Positions 51,741-61,953 of a stretch of 64,000 nt of DNA are shown in pieces. Below the pieces are notes generated by a model that was not told the origin of the DNA, did no database searches, and saw only the letters and a program-made list of their open reading frames with translations. This stretch comes from Paenibacillus sp. HWE-109 (GTDB taxonomy: Bacteria > Bacillota > Bacilli > Paenibacillales > NBRC-103111), in NCBI RefSeq assembly GCF_022163125.1, contig NZ_CP091881.1:868001-932000 (forward strand), in the 5' to 3' direction. A program made the translations under genes and the position numbers. Every line of letters begins with the position of its first letter. The stretch's first letter is position 1.

Positions 51741-52667
51741 GTGGTACAACCATCACCCAGTTCTGTGTCTGATACTTATATCCGGGTACCTAACAGTCGA
51801 TTCCGATTCGAGTGGTTTTCCGTTCTGAATGTGTCCTTTCTGATTATCGTATCGTTAATTTGTGTCCTCCCGTTAATTCATATCATTGCTATCTCGTTTA
51901 GTTCAAGTACGGCAGCCGCAGCAGGTCATGTAAAATTGTGGCCGGTTGACTTTACATTAGCATCTTACAAGTTTACGGCTAGTCGGGAAGCGTTCTGGCA
52001 ATCCATGCTTGTATCCTTGGAGCGCATCGCGATCGGGACGCCGTTAAATTTGATTTTAACCATCCTCGTTGCATTTCCTTTATCTAAGGAAACGAAGGCG
52101 TTTCGCATGCGAATGGTTTATGCTTGGATTTTCTTTATCACGATGCTTTTTCATGGTGGTTTGATCCCTTGGTACTCAACACTTAAGCAGTACAATATGC
52201 TGGATACGATTTGGGCGCTCGTGCTGCCCGGCGCGGTTCCCGTATTCAGTGTGGTCCTGCTGCTTAATTTCTTTCGAGAGGTGCCGAAGGAGCTGGAGGA
52301 GGCAGCAGTCATGGACGGTGCAAGCTATTGGACGACACTCTGGAAAATCTATGTGCCGATATCCAAGCCTGCTCTTGCAACGCTTGCTTTATTTTCCATG
52401 GTAGAACATTGGAACAGTTGGTTTGACGGCCTCCTGCTAATGGGAGACCCTAGTCATTACCCGCTGCAAAGCTATATTCAAACCATCGTCATTCAACAAA
52501 ATTTAACGAATATATCACGTGACGAAGCCATAAATATGGCTCTCATTTCTGATCGGACGCTGAAAGCCTCACAGATCTTCTTGGGTTCCCTTCCCATTAT
52601 CTTGGCGTATCCCTTCCTGCAGAAATATTTTGTTAAAGGGATTGTCCTTGGTAGCGTTAAGGGGTAA
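51741..52667 (+). CDS. Carbohydrate ABC transporter permease (YtcP/LplC type)
   Basis: A 308-residue permease with the usual MLFHGGLIPWYSTLKQYNMLDT, the EAA loop ELEEAAVMDGASYWTTLWKI and the C-terminus QKYFVKGIVLGSVKG. The GTG start follows AGGAGGAGG by about 8 bases. No ATPase gene accompanies the operon. The sensor kinase starts 85 bp after the stop. Confidence 0.92.
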   Translation: MVQPSPSSVSDTYIRVPNSRFRFEWFSVLNVSFLIIVSLICVLPLIHIIAISFSSSTAAAAGHVKLWPVDFTLASYKFTASREAFWQSMLVSLERIAIGTPLNLILTILVAFPLSKETKAFRMRMVYAWIFFITMLFHGGLIPWYSTLKQYNMLDTIWALVLPGAVPVFSVVLLLNFFREVPKELEEAAVMDGASYWTTLWKIYVPISKPALATLALFSMVEHWNSWFDGLLLMGDPSHYPLQSYIQTIVIQQNLTNISRDEAINMALISDRTLKASQIFLGSLPIILAYPFLQKYFVKGIVLGSVKG

Positions 52668-52752
52668 AGGATGGATGGCTTCCTCTTGAAAATGCTTGGG
52701 AAACCTACAAACTTCAGGCTATAATGGAAGAAAAAAGTTGGGGGCTTGCACC

Positions 52753-54510
52753 TTGATCAACCGTCAGCCATTCACTTTGCGGAACACGATTTTCCTTCGA
52801 CTACTCAGTACTTTTTTGCTTATTATGCTGCCCATTTTATTATTTGGCGTCTACCTGTATAACTGGATCGTCCAGACGGCAAGCGAAGACATCTCCAAAA
52901 CGGCAGTATCCCAACTAACCTTCTATGTAAACGATCTTGAGAAAGAGATAGAACGGATGAAGTTGCTGCAGTTTGGCGTTATCGAGGATGAAGATCTCAA
53001 TGAACTGACGCTGACCTGGGACACGATGGATGTGTTTAAACGCACTGAAAAAATTAACGCGCTGCGAAAACGTCTCTATGCAATTCAAAACAGCAGTCCT
53101 TATATTAAAAATGTAAGTGCTCATATTTATCCGATATTCAAAACGATTTCATCCGCCAATGGCCCAAGCGAATTTGATACCGAACGGTACAATGGCTTGC
53201 GCTCGGATTTAAGCAGTAGGAATAAACAGATTATTGAGTGGAATGGCGGATTATTTGTAAGTGCCGCGAAACAGGGAGTGACCAATGGAAATCAACCATT
53301 GTTCATCATTGAAATCGAACTGGATCAAGAGAGACTACAGGAGGCGTTAGACCAGTTCAACACATATCCCGGAAGCGGAACATTGATGACCAAGGAGAAT
53401 ACCAGTGTTATTCTGACGAGTGGATCTTTAGAGCGCTTATGGAAGGATATACCAGCGACCATTGTACAAATAAAACAAAATCCAGTTCATAATACGGGGA
53501 CCTTTACCATCTCGGGAAGCCGCTATTATACCGCAACTGCAAGCTCTGATTATTTAAATATTTCTATTTACCGGTTTATCCCAGAGCAAATTATTAAGAA
53601 GCCGCTGGACAAGTTTTATCTGTGGGCATGGTTATTTATTTTCGTTGCTATTGTCATCATTGCCATTTATGCATTCTCCACCTACAAATTTATTCACAAA
53701 CCGTTGTTAACGCTAGTTAAAAGCTTTCGGCGTATGGAAAATGGAGATCTGGATGTGAACATCCAGCACGAGTCTAAGGATGAGCTCGGTTACTTGTATG
53801 GCCGATTTAACCAGATGGTCACCAATCTTGGTTCTTTGATCGATCAAGTGTATAAGCAGAAAATCATGACACAACGGGCGGAGTTGAAGCAGCTTCAATC
53901 GCAGATTAATCCACATTTTCTATACAACAGTTTCTTTATCTTGAGAACGATGGCGAAGATTGGAGACGTTGAACGAATCGGACAGTTCGTCACACAGCTT
54001 GGTGAATATTTTCAATTTGTTACCAGGAATGCTTCAGATGAAGTGCTGTTGAAACAAGAAATTCACCATGCCAGAATGTACACGGAGATTCAGGAACTAC
54101 GCTTCTCACGGCGTATCCGGGTGCAATTCGACGCTCTACCGCGGGAAATTGAACAGATGTCAGTACCACGTTTAATTGTGCAGCCCATTATCGAGAATGC
54201 ATTTGAACACAGTTTGGAACAAATGAAACGCAGTGGATACATTATGATTCGCTTCGAGTTGGAAGAGGCTGAGATACGTATTATTGTGGAAGATAATGGT
54301 GATAGCTTGACGGATGAGACACTGGAACGTATCTCTGATACGCTGGATAATGGTGATGAACATGCGGAGACAACAGGCTTAGTGAATATTCACCGCCGTG
54401 TCAAAATGACATTCGGTGAAGCATATGGTCTACGAATAAGCCGAAGCGAGCTCGGGGGATTGAAAGGTATCATTTCTATTCCTTTTAAAGGTGGTTATGC
54501 TCATGATTAG
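52753..54510 (+). CDS. YesM-type sensor histidine kinase
   Basis: A 585-residue membrane kinase. The first membrane segment is at about 16-38. An extracellular Cache-like sensor runs to about 290, and the second segment is at about 292-315. A HAMP linker follows (MENGDLDVNIQHESKDELGYLYGRFNQM), then the phospho-acceptor motif INPHFLYNSFF (His about 388) and the ATPase core with IIENAFEHSLEQ and VEDNGDS. The TTG at 52753 is preferred (GGGGG 8 bases upstream). Its end overlaps the regulator gene by 8 bases. It most likely senses the sugar bound by, or coming with, the upstream transporter (inference). Confidence 0.92.
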   Translation: MINRQPFTLRNTIFLRLLSTFLLIMLPILLFGVYLYNWIVQTASEDISKTAVSQLTFYVNDLEKEIERMKLLQFGVIEDEDLNELTLTWDTMDVFKRTEKINALRKRLYAIQNSSPYIKNVSAHIYPIFKTISSANGPSEFDTERYNGLRSDLSSRNKQIIEWNGGLFVSAAKQGVTNGNQPLFIIEIELDQERLQEALDQFNTYPGSGTLMTKENTSVILTSGSLERLWKDIPATIVQIKQNPVHNTGTFTISGSRYYTATASSDYLNISIYRFIPEQIIKKPLDKFYLWAWLFIFVAIVIIAIYAFSTYKFIHKPLLTLVKSFRRMENGDLDVNIQHESKDELGYLYGRFNQMVTNLGSLIDQVYKQKIMTQRAELKQLQSQINPHFLYNSFFILRTMAKIGDVERIGQFVTQLGEYFQFVTRNASDEVLLKQEIHHARMYTEIQELRFSRRIRVQFDALPREIEQMSVPRLIVQPIIENAFEHSLEQMKRSGYIMIRFELEEAEIRIIVEDNGDSLTDETLERISDTLDNGDEHAETTGLVNIHRRVKMTFGEAYGLRISRSELGGLKGIISIPFKGGYAHD

Positions 54511-56122
54511 AATGCTGATCGTTGATGATGAGGAAATCATTACAGACGGGCTGTTTGACGTATTTAGCCAACTGAATCTCAATCTTGATTTGTATAAAGC
54601 CTATTCCGGTGAAGAAGCGCTGGATTGGATGAATACGACGAGAGTGGACATCGTGTTGTCCGATATTCGTATGCCCGGGATGGATGGTCTCGAGCTAATG
54701 AGAAACATACGGAGTAGTTGGCCGCATTGCAAAATCATTTTTTTGACAGGATATAATGATTTTGATTATGTCTACCAAGCGATTCAATCACCCGGTGTTA
54801 GCTATCTCCTCAAGAGTGAGGAATACGATAAGATTATCAAGGCCGTAACAGATGCGATTCATGAACTTGAAAGCAGTTTAAAATTCCATGATCTAGTCAA
54901 GCAATCGCGAGAGAAGCTTACTACACTCGAAACCCTTGCTCAAGGGAATTATTTCCGTTATTTGCTTCAAGGGACACGAACAACGGGGGAGTTAGAAGTT
55001 GATTTCCGTAATCTGGGCATTGCTCTTGATTCAGCTTTGCCCATTCTTGTTGCGGTAGCTGACATGCACCGTACGAACACACACCATTCCTTTGCGGAAA
55101 GCCAGAATGCGGCACTTGCTGTGAAATTTTTGGCAGAGACATTCCTGGCAGAACGGACAGATAGTCTTGGAATCATTGATCATTATGGCGGTCTCGTCTG
55201 GCTTGTTCAACCAAAGCATGGCCAAGTAAGGGAACTGGACGAAGCCTATGCCCGCACGGTCAAATTTCTAGAGGGACAATTTGAGCTTATGCAACAAGCT
55301 TGTCATGATTCTTTGGGAATTACTTTTGCCATTACGATTTGCGCAGATACCTACGAATGGAAACAACTTTCAGAGATATACGATCGATTGAGAAGTGAGC
55401 AGTACCGACGAGCGGGAGATGGTGCCCAGATGGTTCAAACAGTCACTTTGGGAACCATTGGAACAGCAGCCAACTCAAGAACGCTGAAAGAAAAGGCGGA
55501 GTCCTTGGCGATTCATCTAGAAGGCGGAAATAGAGAGGGATTTCTCCATCTGTTCGACGAACTAATGAAAACGGCTTTCGATGAACGAGGAAATGGAGGC
55601 CCTTTTGCAGTGGAACTGTATTATACGATTGCACTCTTCTTACTATCCTATATTAACCGTTGGGAGCTGCACGGTAAGGTTGGAACAACCGGGCTTATGC
55701 AAAGAGATAGGCATTCATCATGGCAAGATAGCTACGAGTTTTTGAAACAGACCGCAGAGTCCTTGTTCTCTCTTCGATTGAGTGTAGAACGCAATAGAGC
55801 AGCAGCCGTGATAGAGAAGATCCGGTTGTATATTGAGGAGCATCTGGGTGAAGACTTATCTCTCGTACGTTTAGCTAGCGTGATACACTTCAACCCGTCC
55901 TATTTATCTCGGCTTTTTAAACAGGAAAGTGGCATTAATCTATCTGAATATATTGATGAAGTTAGAATGGAGAAAGCCAAAAATTTGCTCAAGAAAGATG
56001 AACTTAAAATTGCTGAAGTGGGCGTTCAGGTAGGGTATGAAACCCCACACTCTTTTACTCGATTTTTCAAAAAATCAACCAGCATGACGCCAGCGGAGTA
56101 TCGTGAGATTGTAAGGAAATAA
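54503..56122 (+). CDS. YesN-type response regulator (REC + AraC HTH)
   Basis: A 539-residue regulator. The receiver domain (1-120) has the acidic pair in LIVDDEEII, the phospho-acceptor Asp54 in VLSDIRMPGMDG and the Lys in YLLKSEE. A long middle region (about 140-420) is of the sort found in YesN relatives. The C-terminal AraC double HTH (about 430-535) has LSLVRLASVIHFNPSYLSRLFKQESG and IAEVGVQVGYETPHSFTRFFKKSTSMTPAEYR. Start 54503 overlaps the kinase stop. The expected target is the promoter of the adjacent ABC operon. Confidence 0.92.
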   Translation: MIRMLIVDDEEIITDGLFDVFSQLNLNLDLYKAYSGEEALDWMNTTRVDIVLSDIRMPGMDGLELMRNIRSSWPHCKIIFLTGYNDFDYVYQAIQSPGVSYLLKSEEYDKIIKAVTDAIHELESSLKFHDLVKQSREKLTTLETLAQGNYFRYLLQGTRTTGELEVDFRNLGIALDSALPILVAVADMHRTNTHHSFAESQNAALAVKFLAETFLAERTDSLGIIDHYGGLVWLVQPKHGQVRELDEAYARTVKFLEGQFELMQQACHDSLGITFAITICADTYEWKQLSEIYDRLRSEQYRRAGDGAQMVQTVTLGTIGTAANSRTLKEKAESLAIHLEGGNREGFLHLFDELMKTAFDERGNGGPFAVELYYTIALFLLSYINRWELHGKVGTTGLMQRDRHSSWQDSYEFLKQTAESLFSLRLSVERNRAAAVIEKIRLYIEEHLGEDLSLVRLASVIHFNPSYLSRLFKQESGINLSEYIDEVRMEKAKNLLKKDELKIAEVGVQVGYETPHSFTRFFKKSTSMTPAEYREIVRK

Positions 56123-56702
56123 GCGTATTGATTAGGCGTCGTAGACAACTTTGTTATCGTTCTAGGAAGTTGCTCGGTCTTTATGAGCATAAAGTGATTT
56201 TTGATGACGACATGGGTTACCGTAATTATGGTATCGCTTAAGGAGGCATTGTTGATACAGCGCAGGAACCATTTCCGAAAAAAACATTCCCAAAGGCCGT
56301 CTACCAAAATTGCGGACCTGCCAATAAGCACTAGTTTGGCGTAATTGCCTCATTAGTAGAGGCTCATTGTTGTATGCCTTGAGACCATTTAGTTATTCAT
56401 TAAAAAATTGAAATTGACCTTGCCGCTCTTCTCAGCCTTTAATCGGCCGAAGAGTCTTTTGTTGTTGAACGCGTATAAGAGATACGGCGATGATCAACGT
56501 GGACTCGCCGGTTGGGGCGATCACGGTTTTGTTTATTGCACCCAAAAGTGTTTTCAATTATTTATCTTTTAGCCGTTTGAATATCAGTTTTTGATACCAA
56601 GCACTCAGTGAATAAGATGGCGGGTTAAAAACAAAATAATTAACGGAGCCGACCGTTAAGGAATCTCTGGTCTTCTAAATCGCCGCCCTGCAGCGCGGCG
56701 CC

Positions 56703-56755
56703 AAAAACAGCTACAGCCAAGGACAAGATGATGTCTCGGCTGCCGCTGTTTTTTT
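56703..56755 (+). terminator. Terminator-like hairpin
   Basis: AAAAACAGC..CAGCC pairs with GGCTG..GCTGTTTTT, with a two-base internal mismatch, and a TTTTTTT run follows on the plus strand. Confidence 0.6.
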
Positions 56756-56922
56756 ATGCCCCTACTCCGCTAGTCCATTCTCTCAAGTCATTTAGTAGAG
56801 TGAGCCGATGTGAATCGATTCGTTATCATACGGAATCCAAGATTTATATAAGAGGCTAAAGAATGGGGTTGTGTATATATAACAAGAATATGTACTTTTA
56901 TCTCAACTTAGTTAATTGTTCG

Positions 56923-56992
56923 TGTGAACGGTTTCAATTAGGATAAACCTATAGACGAAATAGCTTAAGAAACTATATGAAAGCGCTTAACA
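56923..56992. promoter_or_regulatory. Two cre-like boxes upstream of the ThuA/dehydrogenase gene
   Basis: TGTGAACGGTTTCA (56923-56936) matches the consensus TGNAARCGNWWWCA with one mismatch. TGAAAGCGCTTAACA (56978-56992) matches with one inserted base. Their pairing suggests CcpA control of the downstream genes. No promoter boxes could be placed with confidence. Confidence 0.4.
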
Positions 56993-57220
56993 TAATGATT
57001 TTGAGTCCGCCTTGATGATAGATAAGTGCTTGAAGTTTCTTGAAACAGAAGATACGTCACCTTCTTGAAGGGAGGGGATATCGGAAACTGCATGCGATTA
57101 CATGTCAAATAGGAAGTGGGGGTAAAGTGTCAACAATCTGTACGAAAACCGGGCAGTGGGCAGGCCTATCGAATTGAATGTTAATTTTAACCCATGTAAA
57201 GAAACGAAAGGGATGAAGGA

Positions 57221-60200
57221 ATGAGTCGACGGCGCTCAGTGATGTATGGATTTTTAGCTCTTGTTATGTTTTTATCTACAATTTTATTACCACTTAGTTC
57301 TGTTATAAGTTCTGGGGTAGCGTCTGCACATGAAGGAGAAGAGCATGGGCACAAAATTTTGGCTATTTCCAAAACAACAGGCTTCCGTCATGCATCGATT
57401 GATCAAGGAGCTAAAATAGCACTTCCTGAAATGGCAAAAAAATATGGTTTTCAAATTGATTTTACGGAAAATGCGGCAGATATTAACGCTGCTAATCTTG
57501 CTAAGTATGATGTTGTCTTTTTTGTCAGCACTACAGGTAACTTTAGCGATTGGGGTTTGACTGATCAACAGAAGCAAGATTTCATGAATTTCATCAAATC
57601 TGGTAAAGGCTATGTAGGCGCACATTCGGCTACAGATACCGGGTATGATTGGCAAGAGTATGGTGACTTAACAGGCGCGTACTTCAGTAATCATCCATGG
57701 ACGCAAACAGTCAAGTTCAATGTAGAAGATTCCAATAATCCAGCAACTGCCCACCTGGGTCCATCCTGGACAGCGCTAGAGGAAGTGTACTATTTCAAAG
57801 AAAATCCACGGGATAAAGGGAAACATATTCTTTTAAGCTTGGATATGAACAGCAATGGCGTAACGGGAGGGGCGTTCGAAGACCATCCGAATGCTTGGTG
57901 TAGCCCGGTTCAAAACGGAAGAATGTTCTATACGGCATTAGGTCATCATCCGGAAACTTGGTTCAATGCAGATTTCCAACAGCATCTTCTCGGCGGTTTG
58001 AAATATGCATGGGGAGAGGCTAATGATACGGATTGCGATCAGCCTTCTCCAAAAGGCGGCCTGCAGAAGGTTTCTCTGGTCAAAGGAACTATCGCAAGTC
58101 CGGTTGGAATCGATATTTCCAAAAGTGGAGAAATTTTCGTAATCAGCCTTTTCGGTAAAGTTTATACCGTTTCTCAAGAAGGAGATACGAAGGAAATTTT
58201 GAACATCCCTACTAACTTGGAGGGTGAACACGGGTTATTGGGTTTGGCCCTTGATCCTGATTTTGAATCCAATCACTACATTTATCTGTATTATACAAAT
58301 CCGGTGAAAACAGCAGAGGGTAAACTGATTAACAATGTTTCTCGTTTTACATACGAGAATGGGGTAATTAGTGCAAATACAGAAAAGAACTTGTTAAAAG
58401 AAACGTCCGATGTGACCTGCTGCCATCAAGCTGGCTACCTTAAATTCGGGCCGGATGGCAAGCTGTATTTAACGATAGGGGATAACAACTCACCTACACA
58501 AGGGCCACAAACCCGTTCCATTCAGACATCTCAGAACTTGGATGATATGCGTGGAAAGATTCTTCGTTTCAACAAAGACGGTTCCGCACCGAACGATAAC
58601 CCCTTCTTTACAGGTCAAGGCGGTGCAAGAGATTACGTCTATGCTTGGGGCTTCCGTAACCCATATCGTATTTCTTTTGACACCACAAAAGGAAATGGTA
58701 AAACCATCATCTACGAAGGAGATGTTGGTCCCGACGGTACCTTTGCTGGCGGAAGTAACGGCGACTACGATGAATTTAATGCGATAACCGCTCCTGGTCA
58801 AAACTTTGGTTGGCCTTATGGGATTGGTGATAAGTTTTATAACAAAAAAGACTATGTTGGAGCCAATAATTTAAATGAAATCAATGATACTTTATATGCA
58901 GAGAAATTTGCGACAACGAAAAAACCGATTGCTTTCTACTCGTATACCAATGATCCAATTTGGGGGCAAGGCGGAAGAACGGCGCTGGCTGGTCCCGTTT
59001 ATGACTACACAGGACCAAACGCAATTCCTGGATTAAAAGGAAAGTTTTTAGCTTATGATTTTACCCGCAATTGGGTTAAAGCGGTTACAACAGATGACAA
59101 TGGGGCAATTGTCAAAGTAGAAGATTTCTTATCCGGAATGCTTGCTCCGATTGATATGAAATTGGGTCCGGACGGTGCCTTGTATATTGCCGAGTTCGGA
59201 AAATCATGGGAATCTGATGGAGACGATGGTATCTCCAAGGTATTCTACGGCCAATTGAACAGAAATCCTGTTATCAAAGCGAAAGTAAGCGCTGTATCAG
59301 GAAAAACACCGTTAACAGTTAATTTTGATACAACGGGAACTACGGATCTGGACGGCCATACGATTGCTTTTGCATGGAATTTCGGAGATGGAAGCACATC
59401 TCATGATGCAAATCCGTCTCACACGTACTCGGTCAACGGAAACTATGATGTAACATTGACGGTTACCAATGGAACCGGGAAATTCTCCGTGTGGAACACA
59501 AAGATTAGCGCGGGTAACACCGCTCCTGTAGTGAAAATCACTTCTCCTGCTACCGGAAGTTTCTTTACGAATGGCGAGACGATCACAGCAACAGCTTACG
59601 CCACGGATGAAGAAGACGGACTGATTGCTTGCGATAAGATCCAGTGGTCTGTCAACCTCCTTCATGACGCTCACTACCATCCGTTCCCAGGAACAACCGG
59701 ATGTACGCCAACATTAACATTATTTGATGATGGACATGGGCCGGAAGCTAGGATTGCTTGGAATATCGCTGCGACAGTGACCGATAATGGCGGACCAGGA
59801 ACAACGCCATTAAGCAGTTCAGCTTCCATTACCTTTAAGAATAAGCGTCTTCATGCTGCCGACTTTGCTGCAACTGGGGGTAACGCGCCGACTTCACCTG
59901 CGGATCAAGGCGTCAAAACAGAGGATACTCAAGATATGTACGGCGGCAAAAATGTCGGGTTCACAGATGCCAATGACTGGCTCTTGTTTAAAGATATTGA
60001 CATGTCAACGATTAAAAAGATGTATTTCCGTATGGCATCTAACTCGGAGAATCTGAACATGGAAGTTCATTTGGATAGCCCAACTGGTGAAAAAGTCGCT
60101 GCCGTCAAGGAGACTACAACGAAAGGCTGGCAAAACTGGAAAACATTTAGCAGTGATGTCACGCATGCTCCACATAACGTAATGAAGAATGCTCTAAGCA

Positions 60201-61918
60201 TTACAAATAACGTTTATGGCCAGTCCGAAAATAATGGAACCATAACCAATAACGTGTATGCCAAGCCTATGCTTGCTAATCTGCCCGCGATTGCTAGTGA
60301 CTTTCATGATGTGTACTTTGTCTTCCCGCAGGGTGCAAATAATATTAACTGGATTCAATTTGCATCTGCTGGAGATGCAGCACCTACGGAAGGCGATGTT
60401 TGTAACAACAACTGTACCGGCACTGGTGGCAACCCGACCTATGATACGAAAGGCGCATTAAGTCGTACGAACTGGGTAGCGAAGGCTAGCCATGGCGAGA
60501 ACTTTAATACCAACGGTACTCCGCCAGATGATCCGAAAAGCTGCTTGAAATGCGCTTTCGACGGCGAATTGTTCTCCCGTTGGAGTACAGGAACGGTCAT
60601 GAAAGCCGACATGTGGTATCAAGTTGATCTTGGGGCTGATACGAATATTTCCCGTGTGCTTGTAGACTTCGGATCTCTGTGGACTACCGCACAGCAAGCC
60701 AAACATCTGGACTATTTCCGTGGATACCAAATTCAAGTATCTACAGATGCTGTGAACTGGACAACAGTGGCAGCAGCGGATACGAATACTGCTTATGTCG
60801 TTGACAAAACCTTCGGCGAAGTAAAAGCACGCTATGTAAGAATTGTGAATACGAAAGACGATACGACGAATGCCTGGTATGCATCCATCCATGAGCTGTA
60901 TGTGTTCCCAGCAGCTGCACCAGGTAAAAACTGGACATTTACAACCTTCCCAAGAGGTGGTGGAAACGATACTAGCAATCCTTCCGACGTGAAAAATGTC
61001 ATCGACGGCAAGATGAACACGCGCTGGGATACTGGCGAATTCCAAAAACCAGGTGAATGGTTCCAAGTCAATATGGGAGCAGTAAGCACGATTAACGAGG
61101 TGATCCTTGATGCATCGGGTCATACCCAAGACTATCCACGCGGGTATATCATTGAAGTTTCGAGTGATGGTCAAAATTGGAAGAAGGTAGCTGAGAAAGC
61201 TAACAATACAGACGTGAAAGTCGTTGCAACCTTCAGCCCGGTGAATGCCCAATACGTGAAGATCACTCAAACAGGTTCATCTACCGCTAATTATTGGTCT
61301 ATCGACGAACTGGATATCAAAGTATCAGATCAACCGGTTGTTGAACTGGATGCTGTCCTGACTTCGGATACGGCAGGTAAAATTTTGTCAGCAGGGGATG
61401 AAGTGAAGGTTACGGTATCTGCTAAAGATGCTAAGAATCTGTTTGCGTCCAAATTGATGCTCACTTACGACACAAGCAAGCTTGAGTATGTAAGCAGTGC
61501 CCTCAACAGCCAGTTTGGTAAAGAGGGAGATACAGCTGTTCTTGTCCGCAAGGAAGAAACCGGTAAGCTTTCTATGGTCTTGACCGCTCTTGGAGATTTC
61601 CAAGGCTTCAACGGCAGTGTAGGTTTGGTTGACATTACGTTTAAACTTAAGGCAGACGGGGCCGCAACCCTGAGCAAGGGAAGCGATTTCTCCGATGTTA
61701 ACGGTAAATTGATCCAATTGAAAAAGGATAAGACGATTGCATTTGTTCTAAGCAACCCTGATGTAGACAATGACGGTAATTTGACTGTTGCTGACCTTGT
61801 TGCAGTAGCTAAAGCATTTGGTAAAACATCGTTCGATCCGCGATACGATTTGAATCATGACGGAGTTGTCAATATCGTAGATATTGCTTTTGTAGCTAGA
61901 AAATTGCTTGAGCTTTAA
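57221..61918 (+). CDS. Secreted ThuA / glucose-sorbosone dehydrogenase protein with cohesin-like domain and dockerin
   Basis: A 1565-residue exported protein. In order: signal peptide (to about 36); ThuA-like domain (45-265; ILAISKTTGFRHASI, GKGYVGAHSATDTGYDW, GRMFYTALGHHPETW); glucose/sorbosone dehydrogenase propeller (282-684; EHGLLGLALDPDF, HQAGYLKFGPDGKLYLTIGDN, YAWGFRNPYRI); PKD domain (686-770; FAWNFGDGSTSHDANPSHTYS); Ig-like region; CBM6-like module (877-1060); two F5/8-type C domains (1074-1232, 1236-1370); cohesin-like domain (1372-1511; SKLMLTYDTSKLEYV); type I dockerin (1514-1565) with calcium loops DVDNDGNLTVAD and DLNHDGVVNIVD. The ATG follows AAAGGGATGAAGGA. It probably oxidises sugars at the cell surface with PQQ (inference). 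The cohesin-SLH gene follows directly. Confidence 0.88.
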   Translation: MSRRRSVMYGFLALVMFLSTILLPLSSVISSGVASAHEGEEHGHKILAISKTTGFRHASIDQGAKIALPEMAKKYGFQIDFTENAADINAANLAKYDVVFFVSTTGNFSDWGLTDQQKQDFMNFIKSGKGYVGAHSATDTGYDWQEYGDLTGAYFSNHPWTQTVKFNVEDSNNPATAHLGPSWTALEEVYYFKENPRDKGKHILLSLDMNSNGVTGGAFEDHPNAWCSPVQNGRMFYTALGHHPETWFNADFQQHLLGGLKYAWGEANDTDCDQPSPKGGLQKVSLVKGTIASPVGIDISKSGEIFVISLFGKVYTVSQEGDTKEILNIPTNLEGEHGLLGLALDPDFESNHYIYLYYTNPVKTAEGKLINNVSRFTYENGVISANTEKNLLKETSDVTCCHQAGYLKFGPDGKLYLTIGDNNSPTQGPQTRSIQTSQNLDDMRGKILRFNKDGSAPNDNPFFTGQGGARDYVYAWGFRNPYRISFDTTKGNGKTIIYEGDVGPDGTFAGGSNGDYDEFNAITAPGQNFGWPYGIGDKFYNKKDYVGANNLNEINDTLYAEKFATTKKPIAFYSYTNDPIWGQGGRTALAGPVYDYTGPNAIPGLKGKFLAYDFTRNWVKAVTTDDNGAIVKVEDFLSGMLAPIDMKLGPDGALYIAEFGKSWESDGDDGISKVFYGQLNRNPVIKAKVSAVSGKTPLTVNFDTTGTTDLDGHTIAFAWNFGDGSTSHDANPSHTYSVNGNYDVTLTVTNGTGKFSVWNTKISAGNTAPVVKITSPATGSFFTNGETITATAYATDEEDGLIACDKIQWSVNLLHDAHYHPFPGTTGCTPTLTLFDDGHGPEARIAWNIAATVTDNGGPGTTPLSSSASITFKNKRLHAADFAATGGNAPTSPADQGVKTEDTQDMYGGKNVGFTDANDWLLFKDIDMSTIKKMYFRMASNSENLNMEVHLDSPTGEKVAAVKETTTKGWQNWKTFSSDVTHAPHNVMKNALSITNNVYGQSENNGTITNNVYAKPMLANLPAIASDFHDVYFVFPQGANNINWIQFASAGDAAPTEGDVCNNNCTGTGGNPTYDTKGALSRTNWVAKASHGENFNTNGTPPDDPKSCLKCAFDGELFSRWSTGTVMKADMWYQVDLGADTNISRVLVDFGSLWTTAQQAKHLDYFRGYQIQVSTDAVNWTTVAAADTNTAYVVDKTFGEVKARYVRIVNTKDDTTNAWYASIHELYVFPAAAPGKNWTFTTFPRGGGNDTSNPSDVKNVIDGKMNTRWDTGEFQKPGEWFQVNMGAVSTINEVILDASGHTQDYPRGYIIEVSSDGQNWKKVAEKANNTDVKVVATFSPVNAQYVKITQTGSSTANYWSIDELDIKVSDQPVVELDAVLTSDTAGKILSAGDEVKVTVSAKDAKNLFASKLMLTYDTSKLEYVSSALNSQFGKEGDTAVLVRKEETGKLSMVLTALGDFQGFNGSVGLVDITFKLKADGAATLSKGSDFSDVNGKLIQLKKDKTIAFVLSNPDVDNDGNLTVADLVAVAKAFGKTSFDPRYDLNHDGVVNIVDIAFVARKLLEL

Positions 61919-61953
61919 GATGTAGGCTCAACTCTCAAGAAAAGAAGTGCCCT

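Larger units (their letters stand above)
56123..57220. other. 1.1-kb intergenic region with hairpins and cre-like boxes
   Basis: No intact gene is found. A terminator-like hairpin is at 56703-56755. Two catabolite-response-like boxes are at 56923-56936 and 56978-56992. Shortly before the ThuA gene (57071-57130) lies purine-rich sequence. Protein-like fragments between 56130 and 56340 (for example GLYEHKVIFDDDMGYRNYGI) may be decayed coding DNA. The unusual length suggests a complex promoter for the surface-protein genes that follow. Confidence 0.5.

Noticed and set aside
56130..56340. Protein-like strings considered as a transposase remnant
   Set aside because: No DDE or HTH motif or terminal repeats could be recognised, so no mobile-element call is supported.
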